Source of the DNA: Lentibacter sp. XHP0401
Lineage (GTDB): Bacteria > Pseudomonadota > Alphaproteobacteria > Rhodobacterales > Rhodobacteraceae
Assembly (NCBI RefSeq): GCF_025751535.1
Contig: NZ_JAOWLC010000002.1
Span: forward strand, 62,001 to 126,000
Direction: 5' to 3'
Length of the DNA stretch: 64,000 bases
Part shown: one piece after another, positions 42,527-51,640 of the stretch
Layout of the letters: every line of letters begins with the position of its first letter
Numbering within the stretch: position 1 is the stretch's first letter
Notes under the pieces: generated by a model
Seen by the model: only the letters and a program-made list of their open reading frames with translations
What the model was told of the DNA's origin: nothing
Database searches by the model: none
Translations under genes and position numbers: made by a program

Positions 42527-42850
42527 TCACATCGAGAATGACACGCCACAGCCGCAGGAGCTTGACGCGTTCGGGTTTTCGATCACAAAGCGCGCGCCGA
42601 TCAGCTCTTCGACATAGTCGATCTTGGCGCCTGTCAGGAACGGTTGGCTGACCTCGTCGATTACAACTTTTTCGCCGGCGCCTTCCAGCACGAGGTCGTC
42701 CTCGGCGGGATCATCAAGCTTGATTTCGTATTGAAAGCCCGAACAGCCGCCGCCTTCGACTGCCACGCGCAGCGCCTTACCGTCTTTGCTTGCGCCGATG
42801 ACGGCGAGTTGGGCAAAGGCTTCGGGTGTGACGGAAGGGGGGATGAACAT
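42527..42850 (-). CDS. erpA: Iron-sulfur cluster insertion protein (ErpA/IscA type)
   Basis: The 107-residue A-type carrier has the three cluster-ligating cysteines Cys36 (EGGGCSGF), Cys99 and Cys101 (SSCGCGVSF). These proteins receive Fe-S clusters and deliver them to apoproteins. Whether it is ErpA or another A-type carrier cannot be separated by sequence alone. It is monocistronic, divergent from dgt (90 bp) and convergent with the gene of unknown family. Confidence 0.88.
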   Translation of the reverse strand: MFIPPSVTPEAFAQLAVIGASKDGKALRVAVEGGGCSGFQYEIKLDDPAEDDLVLEGAGEKVVIDEVSQPFLTGAKIDYVEELIGARFVIENPNASSSCGCGVSFSM

Positions 42851-42940
42851 GGGGGCTTATCCTTACGGGCTTGCGGGTTTACCTGACGGCTTGATGCAAT
42901 ATATATGGGGCCAAGTGAGCGGCGGCAAGGATGAGACACG

Positions 42941-44101
42941 ATGCAATTTGAAATGGCCCTCTTTGCCAGCCGGCCTGAAGACACGCGCGGGCGGCTTTAT
43001 TCCGAGGCGGAGAGCGTGTTTCGCACCTGTTTTCAGCGGGATCGGGACAGGATTATTCATTCCAGCGCCTTTCGCCGGTTGAAACATAAAACGCAGGTAT
43101 TTCTGGAGCATGAGGGCGATTATTACCGCACGCGGCTGACGCATTCCATTGAGGTGGCGCAGGTGGCGCGCACGATTTGTGGCGCGCTTGGCCTGAATTC
43201 GGAGCTGACCGAGGCTGTCGCACTGGCGCATGATTTGGGGCATACGCCCTTTGGCCACACGGGCGAGGATGCGCTGGACGCCTTGATGCAGCCTTACGGC
43301 GGGTTTGATCACAATGCACAGGCCATCCGCATCGTCACCTCGCTTGAACGGCATTATGCGGATTGGGACGGGCTGAACCTTACGTGGGAGTGCCTTGAAG
43401 GGATCGCCAAGCATAACGGGCCTGTTTCCGAGCCCGTGCCCTATGCGCTGGCGGGGTATAATACGCGCCATGATCTGGAGTTGCACACCCATGCCAGTGC
43501 AGAGGCGCAGGTGGCGGCGCTGTCGGATGATATTGCCTACAACCATCACGATATTCACGACGGTTTGCGCGCAGGGCTTTTTGAGGTTGAAGATCTGCTC
43601 GACTTGCCGATTGTGGGCGGGTGTTTTGCCGAGGTTGATGCGCGCTACCCTGCGCTTGAGCCGCAGCGCCGCCAGCACGAGGCACTGAGACGGTTTTTTG
43701 GTGTGTTGGTGGAAGATGTGATTGCCACGAGCCGCGCGATTGCGGTTGAAATGCAGCCGGTGAGTGCGGAAGAGGTGCGCCATGCAGGGCGGCCTCTGGT
43801 GCGGTTTTCGCCGGGTCTTTGGGCTGATCTCAAGGTGATCCGCGCGTTTTTGTTTGAGCGGATGTATCGCGCGCCTTCGGTTGTAAGGATGCGCGCGCGC
43901 GCCTCTTTGATTGTGGAGGGCCTGTTTGAAGGGTATCTCGCGACGCCCGAGCTTTTGCCCGAGGAATGGCACGAGGCACTGAGCGAAGCGATGGGCAAGC
44001 AGACCGAAACTGCGCGCATTATCTCGGATTATCTGAGTGGCATGACCGACCGGTTTGCCACTCAGGAATACCAGCGCTTAATCGGGGCGTTGCCCGATTA
44101 A
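42941..44101 (+). CDS. dgt: Deoxyguanosinetriphosphate triphosphohydrolase-like protein
   Basis: The 386-residue HD-domain protein has [10 protein letters not shown] (His68), [16 protein letters not shown] (His97, Asp98) and [12 protein letters not shown] (metal Asp), as in dGTPase-like enzymes. It cleaves dNTPs to nucleoside and triphosphate. In alphaproteobacteria it usually lies beside erpA-like genes, as here. The stop overlaps the convergent ssb stop by 4 bp. Confidence 0.92.
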   Translation: MQFEMALFASRPEDTRGRLYSEAESVFRTCFQRDRDRIIHSSAFRRLKHKTQVFLEHEGDYYRTRLTHSIEVAQVARTICGALGLNSELTEAVALAHDLGHTPFGHTGEDALDALMQPYGGFDHNAQAIRIVTSLERHYADWDGLNLTWECLEGIAKHNGPVSEPVPYALAGYNTRHDLELHTHASAEAQVAALSDDIAYNHHDIHDGLRAGLFEVEDLLDLPIVGGCFAEVDARYPALEPQRRQHEALRRFFGVLVEDVIATSRAIAVEMQPVSAEEVRHAGRPLVRFSPGLWADLKVIRAFLFERMYRAPSVVRMRARASLIVEGLFEGYLATPELLPEEWHEALSEAMGKQTETARIISDYLSGMTDRFATQEYQRLIGALPD

Positions 44102-44583
44102 AACGGGATTTCGTCGTCAAAATCGGAGTTGTTGCCGACTTGCTGAGGCTCGGACGGGCCACCGAAACGGTCATCCTGTCCGCCGCCGTATTGGCTGCCG
44201 CCTCCGCCACCACCGCCAGAGCCACCTTCGTTGCGGCCATCGAGCATGGTGAGCACGCCGTCAAAACCTTGCAGCACAACTTCGGTGCTGTAACGGTCGG
44301 CGCCGGACTGGTCCTGCCATTTACGGGTTTGAAGCTTGCCTTCGATATAGACTTTCGAACCTTTGCGCAGGTATTGCTCGGCGATGCGCACGAGGCCTTC
44401 CTGAAAGATCGCAACAGAGTGCCATTCGGTGCGCTCGCGGCGCTCGCCAGTGGCTTTGTCTTTCCAGTTTTCAGATGTGGCAATGCGCAGGTTGCAGACT
44501 TTGCCGCCATTCTGGAAAGTGCGCACTTCGGGGTCGCGCCCCAAGTTGCCGATGAGAATGACCTTGTTAACCGAGCCTGCCAT
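44098..44583 (-). CDS. ssb: Single-stranded DNA-binding protein
   Basis: The 161-residue protein starts [21 protein letters not shown], has the OB-fold core with conserved aromatics ([16 protein letters not shown]), a Gly-rich linker ([10 protein letters not shown]) and the acidic tip DFDDEIPF that recruits partner proteins. It coats ssDNA during replication and repair as a tetramer. Confidence 0.96.
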   Translation of the reverse strand: MAGSVNKVILIGNLGRDPEVRTFQNGGKVCNLRIATSENWKDKATGERRERTEWHSVAIFQEGLVRIAEQYLRKGSKVYIEGKLQTRKWQDQSGADRYSTEVVLQGFDGVLTMLDGRNEGGSGGGGGGGSQYGGGQDDRFGGPSEPQQVGNNSDFDDEIPF

Positions 44584-44769
44584 GATACGCCTTTCTGAGA
44601 ATCTGTTTGCCGTTTGACAGAGCTTACACCATCACGACCAAGTTAATGAAAGCATAAAACTTGAGATAAATGGGCAAGAAGCCGCGAAATATGCTATGAA
44701 ATCAAACGGGGCTGGAAATTTGCTGTGTATTCCTTACACTGCGCTCTAGTTTTTTGGGGGACAATGCAG

Positions 44770-45363
44770 ATGCGCAAAATATTGTTGAGCGCTGTCTTGG
44801 CGGCTTCGCTGCTGCCGGTTGCGGCGGATGCTGAGCTTTTTGGTTCCAAATCGAGCAAATCCCATTTCAAATCCCAAACACGGATTTTGGATACGCGCGC
44901 CAAGTCGCAGTATTCGTCGTCTGTCCGGTTGCAGCCGGCCAAAGTCGAGGCGCCGACCAAATGGGGCAATGAAGCGGTTCTTCCTTATCAGGGGCGTCAG
45001 AACGGCCCTTATGTGATCATGGCGAAGAATGCGGCGCGCAAGCATGGTGTGCCTGTGGATTTGTTTTTGCGGCTGGTGCAACAGGAAAGCGGCTGGAACG
45101 CGACTGCGCGGTCGCACAAGGGCGCTTTGGGGCTGGCACAGCTGATGCCCGGCACGGCGCGCACCCTTCGGGTCAATCCGCACGATCCTTATGAAAACCT
45201 TGAGGGGGGCGCGCGCTATCTGAAGGCGCAATACAAAGAGTTTGGCTCGTGGCGGCTGGCTCTTGCTGCTTATAATGCGGGGCCTGGGGCTGTGAAGAAA
45301 TACGGCGGCGTGCCGCCTTTCAAGGAGACGCGCAACTACGTTAAAGTAATTTGGGGAAGCTAA
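44770..45363 (+). CDS. Lytic transglycosylase, SLT domain
   Basis: The protein is taken from ATG 44770 ([21 protein letters not shown], a signal peptide), 197 residues; a second ATG at 44764 is only 2-3 nt from the GGGGGA ribosome site, whereas 44770 is 8 nt away. The SLT domain has [18 protein letters not shown] with the catalytic Glu, [13 protein letters not shown] and [18 protein letters not shown]. It cleaves peptidoglycan to 1,6-anhydro-muropeptides, the source of AnmK's substrate. The stop codon lies inside the loop of a terminator hairpin. Confidence 0.9.
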   Translation: MRKILLSAVLAASLLPVAADAELFGSKSSKSHFKSQTRILDTRAKSQYSSSVRLQPAKVEAPTKWGNEAVLPYQGRQNGPYVIMAKNAARKHGVPVDLFLRLVQQESGWNATARSHKGALGLAQLMPGTARTLRVNPHDPYENLEGGARYLKAQYKEFGSWRLALAAYNAGPGAVKKYGGVPPFKETRNYVKVIWGS

Positions 45364-45378
45364 AGCGCTTCCCCTTTT
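45353..45378. terminator. Shared terminator with the stop codon in its loop
   Basis: GGGGAAGC (45353-45360) and GCTTCCCC (45367-45374) flank the loop TAAAGC, whose TAA is the stop codon of the lytic transglycosylase; TTTT follows. On the minus strand it can also end the VOC gene, whose stop is at 45383. Confidence 0.7.
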
Positions 45379-45382
45379 AATA

Positions 45383-45925
45383 TCAAACGTTTGAGAGTTC
45401 TTTTTGATGTAGCCATTCCGCATGTTTAGGCGCTTTTTTGGTGCGGCTCCATTCTTCAAGCATATCCCATTTGACAGCATCAAGCTTGGCGAGAAGCGCG
45501 TCTTCTTCGGGATCGGGGCAAGCCAGCTCGACACGGTGGCCATTGGGGTCAAAGAAGTAGATCGAGTGAAAGATCGAGTGATCGGTGACGCCGAGAACCT
45601 CGACACCTTCAGCCTCAAGGTGCTCTTTGAATTCAATCAATGTCTCGCGGTCTTTCACCTTGAAGGCGATATGCTGCACCCAGATAGGTGTGTTGGGGTC
45701 GCGGCCCATTTCAGGCTTGGTTGGCAACTCAAAAAAGGCCAGCACGTTGCCGTTACCTGCATCCATGAAGATATGCATGTAAGGGTCTGGTTCGTGGGTC
45801 GAGGGGACATGATCTTCTGCAATTGCGAGGACGAAATCCATTTTGAGTTTCTGATTATACCACTCGACCGTTTCCTTGGCATCGCGGCAGCGGTAGGCGA
45901 CGTGGTGAATTTGTTCGATTTTCAT
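45383..45925 (-). CDS. VOC-family protein (glyoxalase/dioxygenase fold)
   Basis: The 180-residue protein has two VOC beta-alpha-beta modules: IEQIHHVAYRCRD...FFELP and HIAFKVKD...YFFDPNGHRVELACP. The His and Glu positions match metal ligands of this superfamily (His7/8, Glu in FFELP, His in QHIAF, Glu in VELA). Functions range from glyoxalase to ring-cleaving dioxygenase and resistance proteins, and the substrate cannot be stated. Two dyads with GTTGC half-sites lie 40-81 bp upstream. It is monocistronic. Confidence 0.85.
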   Translation of the reverse strand: MKIEQIHHVAYRCRDAKETVEWYNQKLKMDFVLAIAEDHVPSTHEPDPYMHIFMDAGNGNVLAFFELPTKPEMGRDPNTPIWVQHIAFKVKDRETLIEFKEHLEAEGVEVLGVTDHSIFHSIYFFDPNGHRVELACPDPEEDALLAKLDAVKWDMLEEWSRTKKAPKHAEWLHQKELSNV

Positions 45926-45964
45926 GAAGCGTTCCCTTTTTTCTGTTCTGGGAGTCTCATGAAG

Positions 45965-46006
45965 GTTGCATTTGTAACTATCAAGTAAAAAGTTGCGAGC
46001 GCAACT
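45965..46006. promoter_or_regulatory. Two related dyads upstream of the VOC gene
   Basis: GTTGCA-tt-TGTAAC (45965-45978, one mismatch) and AGTTGCG-ag-CGCAACT (45991-46006, perfect) have centres 27 bp apart. Two dyads of the same type and close spacing suit a dimeric repressor of the MarR or GntR kind. The regulator is not nearby. Confidence 0.5.
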
Positions 46007-46050
46007 AATCGGGTAAAAGAAGAGCCGCGTGAAAGCGGCTTTTCCAGGGA

Positions 46051-48135
46051 TTACTCTGCGGCGAGCTTGATCACCGGTTCCATTTCTTTCAGATCTGCAT
46101 CATTCAAATGACATTTGATCTGGTGTCCATTGCCCATATCTTTAACCGGTGGCACTTCTGTCTCGCAGAGCCCGCCAGAGACCTTGCTTTTCCAGTTGCA
46201 GCGGGTCTGGAACGGGCAGCCAGGGGGAGGGTTCATCGCCGAGGGAATATCGCCTTCCAGAACGATATGTTTTTTGACGATACTTGTGTCGGCGATAGGA
46301 ACCGCCGAGAGAAGCGCTTCGGTGTAGGGGTGGTAAGGCGGGGCAAAAACTTCGTCGGTTGTGCCGAGCTCGACAACATGCCCAAGATACATAACCATAA
46401 CGCGATCAGATAGATAGCGCACGATGCTCAAGTCGTGACTGATGAAAAGGAGTGTGGTTTTGTGCTCGCGCTGGATTTCCATCAGAAGGTCGGTCACTGC
46501 CGCTTGAACCGACACGTCGAGAGCCGAGACAGGCTCGTCTGCGACAACGATGCGGGCATCACCAGCAAAGGCGCGGGCAATGCCGACGCGTTGCTTTTGG
46601 CCGCCCGAGAGTTGGCGGGGCATTCTGTCAGCGAAGGCGCGGGGCAGCTTCACCAGATCAAGCAGTTTGAGCATCCGCTCGCGGCGGTCGGCGTCACTGT
46701 CGCCAATATCGAAAATTTCCAGCGCGCGGATGATCTGACGCCCGACTGTCATGGACGGGTTGAGAGTATCAAACGGGTTCTGGAAGACCATTTGCACATC
46801 GGCGACGGTCTTTGTGTCACGTTTCTCGATGGGTGTGCTTCCGATATCTTTCCCATCAAGCTCAATTGTGCCGCCAGTGGCTGTCTCAAGTCCCATGAGC
46901 ACTTTGGCGAAGGTGGATTTACCGCAGCCTGACTCGCCGACAATGGCCAGCGTTTCGCTCTCGCGGGCCTCAAAACTTAGGGTTTCATTGGCTTTGACCA
47001 CGCGGGTTTCACCGCCACCGAAGAGAGCGTTGGCAGCGACTTCATAGTATTTCTTGAGGTTGTCCATCTTGAGCACGACCTCGCCGATATCACCTTTTTT
47101 CTTGGTTTCAGCGGCTGTGATGGGGGCGTGCCAGTCGATTTCCTGATACTTGAGGCAGCGGGTTTCGTGGCTTCCTTCGCTATCAACCGAGGACATGGGC
47201 ACGAAGCCTTCGTCGCAACGGCCAGCATCAAAGTAGTCACAGCGGGGGCCGAAATTGCAACCTTTGGGGCGCTCATGGGGCAGCGGGAAATTCCCCGGAA
47301 TGGCCACCAGAGGGCGGTCATTTTTGTTGGCTCCTGGCAGGGGGATAGAGCGGAAAAGTGCTTGTGTATAAGGGTGTTGCATGTTGTTGAACACGGTTTC
47401 GATATCGCCGCGTTCAACGGCTTCGCCAGAATACATCACGCAGATGCGGTCACAGGTTTCAAGCACGAGGCCGAGGTTGTGGGAGATGAACAGCATCGAG
47501 GTGCCGTATTTCTTGCCCAGATCCTTCACAAGCTCCACCACGGCGGCCTCGACTGTGACGTCGAGCGCTGTTGTCGGCTCATCGAGAATCAGCAAAGAAG
47601 GCTTTGACATCAAGGCCATAGCGATCACGATGCGCTGTTGCTGGCCGCCAGAAAGCTGGTGCGGATAGCTTGAAAGCATCCGCGCGGGGTCGGGGAGTTT
47701 TACGTCTGTGACCACCTCAAGGGCGCGGTTGTAGGCCTCTTCTTCGCTGACGCCTTCATGGATCATCGGCACTTCCATGAGCTGCCTGCCGATCTTCATG
47801 GCAGGGTTCAAAGAGGCCATAGGCTCTTGATATATCATGGCAATTTCGTTTCCGCGGATGTCGCGGAGCTCGTCATCGCTCAAGGAGGCCATGTCGCGGC
47901 CCTTGAACTTGATCGAGCCGCCGACGATGCGACCGTTTTTGCCCAGGTCTCGCATGACGCCGAGCGCCACTGTGGACTTGCCGCAGCCGGATTCTCCAAC
48001 CAAACCAACGGCTTCTCCCGGAGCAACCTTGACGGAAAAATCCATCACAGCGGGGATTTCGCGCAGGCGGGTGAAGAAGGAAATGGAGAGTTTGTCGATC
48101 TCCAGAATGGGGCCTTCATAGTGAATTTTAGCCAT
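46051..48135 (-). CDS. Peptide-type ABC transporter, fused double ATPase (DppD-DppF type)
   Basis: The 694-residue protein is taken from ATG 48133-48135 (MAKIHYEGPILEIDKLSISF) with GGGAG upstream; open frame continues further but crosses the intergenic repeat. It contains two full ABC ATPase domains: Walker A GESGCGKST at 47-55 with signature LSGGQQQR, then a second GESGCGKST with LSGGQKQR. Each is followed by the oligopeptide-type C-terminal extension with a Cys-rich segment (RCDYFDAGRCDEG; CPFQTRCNWKS). It powers import of peptides or similar substrates. Two permease genes lie upstream on the same strand, 177 bp away, with a repeated element between. Confidence 0.92.
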   Translation of the reverse strand: MAKIHYEGPILEIDKLSISFFTRLREIPAVMDFSVKVAPGEAVGLVGESGCGKSTVALGVMRDLGKNGRIVGGSIKFKGRDMASLSDDELRDIRGNEIAMIYQEPMASLNPAMKIGRQLMEVPMIHEGVSEEEAYNRALEVVTDVKLPDPARMLSSYPHQLSGGQQQRIVIAMALMSKPSLLILDEPTTALDVTVEAAVVELVKDLGKKYGTSMLFISHNLGLVLETCDRICVMYSGEAVERGDIETVFNNMQHPYTQALFRSIPLPGANKNDRPLVAIPGNFPLPHERPKGCNFGPRCDYFDAGRCDEGFVPMSSVDSEGSHETRCLKYQEIDWHAPITAAETKKKGDIGEVVLKMDNLKKYYEVAANALFGGGETRVVKANETLSFEARESETLAIVGESGCGKSTFAKVLMGLETATGGTIELDGKDIGSTPIEKRDTKTVADVQMVFQNPFDTLNPSMTVGRQIIRALEIFDIGDSDADRRERMLKLLDLVKLPRAFADRMPRQLSGGQKQRVGIARAFAGDARIVVADEPVSALDVSVQAAVTDLLMEIQREHKTTLLFISHDLSIVRYLSDRVMVMYLGHVVELGTTDEVFAPPYHPYTEALLSAVPIADTSIVKKHIVLEGDIPSAMNPPPGCPFQTRCNWKSKVSGGLCETEVPPVKDMGNGHQIKCHLNDADLKEMEPVIKLAAE

Positions 48136-48162
48136 TAACTTTCTCCCTGAGCGGCGCAAAAC

Positions 48163-48212
48163 GGGGGGTGAAAAGCGTGCACAACCCGTGCACCCTGCGT
48201 GCACCGCCTGAA
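48163..48212. repeat. Dispersed 50-bp element, copy 2 (three CGTGCAC units, 11-bp period)
   Basis: GGGGGGTGA, four bases, then CGTGCAC at 48176, 48187 and 48198, then CGCCTGAA. The layout and length equal those of the copy at 8998-9047. It sits between the permease stop and the ATPase start, 28 bp upstream of the latter. Confidence 0.7.
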
Positions 48213-48312
48213 CAGGCTTTTTGAGGGGTGTGAGCGTTAACCATTTCGTTCTGTCCTTAACATTGTGTTTACGTTTGCAAGGGGGCGCGGCCGCAAAAGC
48301 CACCGCGCAGCA

Positions 48313-50157
48313 TTAGTCTTTCAGGCTCTCTTCGCGCAGACCGTCAGCCAGAAGGTTGAGGCCCAGAACGAGTGTCAACAAAGCGAAGGCGGGCGGCAGG
48401 GCGGGGTGCGCATAGATCGAGAGAAGCTTGCGGCCCTCGTTGATCGTTGAGCCCCAGTCCGGGCTTTCGGGCGGTAGGCCGAGGCCGAAGAACCCCAAGG
48501 TGCCGAGCAGGATTGTTGTGTAGCCGATGCGCAGGCAGAAATCGACGATGAGCGGCCCGCGCGCGTTGGGCAGGATTTCCCAGAGCATGATATACCACGG
48601 GCCTTCTCCGCGGGTTTGCGCCGCTGCCACATAATCGCGGCTGTGAATGTCGAGAGCCAAGCCGCGCACGATCCGGAAGACTGTGGGCGAGTTCACAAAC
48701 ACCACCGAAACGAAAACCACGAGAACACCGGGAGCAGGATTGAAGAAATCAAGCGGGCCGAACAGGTTGATCTGGGTGTCGGGCGCGCTGATTGTGACGG
48801 CATAGATGATCGCCAGCGGGACCAGAACGACTGTGAGCCAGAAGCGGTTTTTCTTCGGGTCTGTCTGAAAGCGCGAGCTGATCAACACGCCCGAGAAGAC
48901 GATGGGAAAGATGAACAGCACGATGGCCATATATTGCGGCAGACCGGTCTCGACGATTTCGGGCGTGACCAGGAGGTAGAACAAGAGGATTACCGGGAAG
49001 GCGAGAATGAGGTTTGCCAGAAAGCTCAGGACCGTATCAAGCGAGGCGCGGAACATCAGCACGAAGAGCACCGCGAGGATGACGCCGAGCATGAGAAAGT
49101 TGGATATCCCCCCGCCGAGGCCTGCCGCGAGTGTGGCGAGGGCGAAAACGACGGCTGTTGCGACCATGCCCAAGCTGCCTTTGCGCAGGGCGGGCCCAGA
49201 GAAGTAGCCCGCGGGCAAGCCAAGCGTGATCCCGACCATGAAGGCGAAGAGCGTGGCCAGCGGCGCGATCATGATAACGATGACCGAGCCTGTGACCATG
49301 CGCGAGAAGACGTCGCGCGCGAGGTTGTCACCGCCCAGAAGGTAGTACGGGTATTCTGCCAGCTCGGCACCGCGCAGGGGCGTGCCGGGGACTTTGTTTT
49401 TCATCCCCGAGGCCTGATCGAGCGGGGCGTGTGTGGCTATCATATCAAAGAAGCCGTTGAAGGCGGCTGTGAAGACCCAGAACATGACAAGGGCAAAGCC
49501 GAACATGCCGATGGCATTGTCAAAGAGCTTGCCATAGAGGCCGAGCTTGCGCTTGTAGCGGATCGAAACAGCAAAGAGCACGGCGATTGCGATCCAGACC
49601 GGCATGAAGCGCATGACGATCGAGGCGAGGATGCCACGGCCCTGCATCACGGCAATGCGCTCTTGTTGGGCAAGGTCTTCGCCTGTGGGGACAGCCGACG
49701 GGTCCATCGCGGCGAGCTGGTCGCGGAATCCGCTTCCTGCGAAGAGGAGCGTATAGCCGAGCCAGAGCAACACAGTGACGCCGATGAGCTTGAGAGCAAG
49801 GCCGAAGAACCAGCCCATCGTTGCGGCCGGGTCGTCAAAAAAGGTGTTCATGAAGACACTGAGCATGGCGGCAAAGACCCCGAGGGCGGCGAGGCCCAGA
49901 AGGATTTTGCCAAGCACGGCGAGTTCCATTCCGCCGCTGAGCGCGGGGCTGAGGGCGTTGTAGATATAGCCTATGCCAACCACGAGGAGTGTGAGCACGG
50001 CGATGCCGTTGAACAGCGAGAAGCTGCCGCGTGGTGAGCTGCCGGTGAGCGACAGGAGCGCGGCGCAGAGGCCTGCTATGACAGCCATTGTTGCGAAGAC
50101 GGCGAGGAAGGTTCCGAAGAAGCCTGCGTATGCGCCAAACCATGTAAGAGGTTCCAT
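48313..50157 (-). CDS. Peptide-type ABC permease (DppC family), enlarged
   Basis: The 614-residue protein is taken from ATG 50155-50157 (MEPLTWFGAYAGFF), 8 nt from the AAGGGA site; the ATG at 50163 is only 2 nt away. The DppC core is clear: YLLGGDNLARDVFSRMVTG and the EAA-type loop (AAQTRGEGPWYIMLWEILPN) with FFGLGLPPESPDWGS near the C-terminus. Typical DppC proteins have about 300 residues. Here about 210 residues with roughly five extra helices precede the core, and further hydrophobic segments are inserted within it. With the adjacent DppB-type permease it forms the membrane channel. Confidence 0.9.
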   Translation of the reverse strand: MEPLTWFGAYAGFFGTFLAVFATMAVIAGLCAALLSLTGSSPRGSFSLFNGIAVLTLLVVGIGYIYNALSPALSGGMELAVLGKILLGLAALGVFAAMLSVFMNTFFDDPAATMGWFFGLALKLIGVTVLLWLGYTLLFAGSGFRDQLAAMDPSAVPTGEDLAQQERIAVMQGRGILASIVMRFMPVWIAIAVLFAVSIRYKRKLGLYGKLFDNAIGMFGFALVMFWVFTAAFNGFFDMIATHAPLDQASGMKNKVPGTPLRGAELAEYPYYLLGGDNLARDVFSRMVTGSVIVIMIAPLATLFAFMVGITLGLPAGYFSGPALRKGSLGMVATAVVFALATLAAGLGGGISNFLMLGVILAVLFVLMFRASLDTVLSFLANLILAFPVILLFYLLVTPEIVETGLPQYMAIVLFIFPIVFSGVLISSRFQTDPKKNRFWLTVVLVPLAIIYAVTISAPDTQINLFGPLDFFNPAPGVLVVFVSVVFVNSPTVFRIVRGLALDIHSRDYVAAAQTRGEGPWYIMLWEILPNARGPLIVDFCLRIGYTTILLGTLGFFGLGLPPESPDWGSTINEGRKLLSIYAHPALPPAFALLTLVLGLNLLADGLREESLKD

Positions 50158-50169
50158 AATCATTATCCC

Positions 50170-51255
50170 TTACGAAATGCGAATGCGCGGGTTGAGGAAG
50201 ACGTAGCCGATATCACTCAGAAGCTGGGTGATGAGGACCACGAAGACGGAGACAACCGAGACCCCGAGCAGAAGCTCGATATCGTTGTTGCCGGCGGCCT
50301 GCACCAGCGTCCAGCCGAAGCCCTTGTAGTTGAAGAGCGTCTCGACAATGACCACGCCGTTGAGCAGCCACGGGAGCTGGAGCATGATAACTGTGAAAGG
50401 CGCGATGAGCGCGTTTCTGAGGGCGTGCTGCATGACGATGTTGCGAAAGCTCACCCCTTTGAGGCGGGCGGTGCGGATGTATTGCGCTGTCATGACTTCG
50501 GCCATGGAGGCGCGGGTCATGCGGGCGATATAGCCCATGCCGTAGAGCGCGATGGTGAGCACGGGGAGAAAGAAATTCTCGAAGTTGGCGGATTCCATCG
50601 CCGAGGTGGCTGTGCCTTTGAAGAGGGTTTTGCCTTCGATGAGGCCTGCGTCGGCGAGAATCGGACTGAGGCCGAAGCGCGAGCTTGCCAGAAGGGCGAT
50701 GAAGATAACGCCCGAGACGTATTCGGGTGTTGCTGTGGTGGCGATGGAGGCGGTTGAAAGCGTGCGGTCGGTGCGGGAGCCTTCGCGCATTCCTGCGAGC
50801 ACGCCGACGAGCAGGGCCGAGGGGACCATGAGCACCATAACCCAGAACATGAGCTTTGCGGTGAGGCCGAGGCGGATGCCGATTATGGTTGTGACGGGTT
50901 CCTTGAAGACGGTGGAGTAGCCCCAATCGCCCTGAAGGATGCCACAGAAAGTTGGCGCTTTGGCGGGGTCAACGCCCGGGCGCAGGCAGCGGCCTGTCGC
51001 TTCGCCCTCGGAGTTGACGCCTGTGAAGCCGGGGGCGAGGCCGAGCCACTCGGCATATTTGCGCGGCAGCGGCTGGGTGTAGCCGCGGTTGTCGAGCCAG
51101 GAAGAGACCTGCTCGTCACTCATGCGCATGTTGCCTTGGGTTTTGGCGAGTTTTTCAAGGTTTGGGTAAAGGTTGGTCAGGAAAAAGACCACAAAGGTGA
51201 GGCAGAGCGCGGTGAGGATCATGACACCGAGCCGCCGGAGGATGAACAGTCCCAT
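50170..51255 (-). CDS. Peptide-type ABC permease (DppB family)
   Basis: The 361-residue protein has the DppB N-terminus (MGLFILRRLGVMILTALCLTF) and the EAA loop region (QYIRTARLKGVSFRNIVMQHALRNALIAP). A segment of about 60 residues after helix 1 (LDNRGYTQPLPRKYAEWLGLAPGFTG...GDWGYSTVF) is periplasmic. It is the first gene of a three-gene permease-permease-ATPase operon. No substrate-binding protein gene is present upstream, where the miaA gene follows, so that subunit must be encoded elsewhere. Confidence 0.92.
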   Translation of the reverse strand: MGLFILRRLGVMILTALCLTFVVFFLTNLYPNLEKLAKTQGNMRMSDEQVSSWLDNRGYTQPLPRKYAEWLGLAPGFTGVNSEGEATGRCLRPGVDPAKAPTFCGILQGDWGYSTVFKEPVTTIIGIRLGLTAKLMFWVMVLMVPSALLVGVLAGMREGSRTDRTLSTASIATTATPEYVSGVIFIALLASSRFGLSPILADAGLIEGKTLFKGTATSAMESANFENFFLPVLTIALYGMGYIARMTRASMAEVMTAQYIRTARLKGVSFRNIVMQHALRNALIAPFTVIMLQLPWLLNGVVIVETLFNYKGFGWTLVQAAGNNDIELLLGVSVVSVFVVLITQLLSDIGYVFLNPRIRIS

Positions 51256-51284
51256 TCAGGTTCCCCTGTTATTCAGGCGATTGT

Positions 51285-51300
51285 CAGGCGTGAACGCCTG
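51285..51300. promoter_or_regulatory. Dyad upstream of the ABC transporter operon
   Basis: CAGGCGT and ACGCCTG form a perfect inverted repeat with 2-bp spacing, with two additional CAGG half-sites between it and the start codon (near 51258 and 51274). It could be an operator or a leader hairpin. Confidence 0.4.
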
Positions 51301-51593
51301 TTTTGGGTGATGCGCTGCGGAGAGTATCCTGTGGCGTATCTGCGAGTTTGGTTGCGTGCTACACGGAGGGGGGAGAACATACGGAAAGGTAGATGCGGCA
51401 ATGCGGGCAAAAGCCTGCTTGGCTGGTAGGTGCTGCGACGGACACAAGAAGCCCGTTTCAGCCGCGCATGAGACCTGCGGCATGTAATACTCCCTTTTAC
51501 GCCGGGGCCGTGCCGCTTTGATGCAGTCTTGTTCCTCCGACTTCTTTATACGGACACAGGAATGCCCCCTGCGTCAATGGGGTTTGGGAGAAA

Positions 51594-51618
51594 AATTTGT
51601 CGCTTTGCGACATTTTAC
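51594..51618 (-). terminator. Rho-independent terminator of miaA
   Basis: Read on the minus strand, TGTCGC-aaa-GCGACA is followed by AATTTTT. It begins about 25 bases after the miaA stop codon. Confidence 0.65.
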
Positions 51619-51640
51619 TAGGCCAAAAACGACATGCGCC

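Larger units (their letters stand above)
51256..51640. other. 385-bp intergenic region upstream of the ABC transporter operon
   Basis: A minus-strand frame of 75 codons ends at 51256, but its composition and lack of a ribosome site argue against a gene. The region contains a dyad CAGGCGT-ga-ACGCCTG (51285-51300), 30-45 bp upstream of the dppB-type start, and the miaA terminator near its right edge. A promoter for the transporter is expected here but not identified. Confidence 0.5.

Noticed and set aside
51256-51483. 75-codon minus-strand frame abutting the DppB-type permease gene
   Set aside because: It has no ribosome site, signal peptide or domain and is not long enough to be the missing binding protein.
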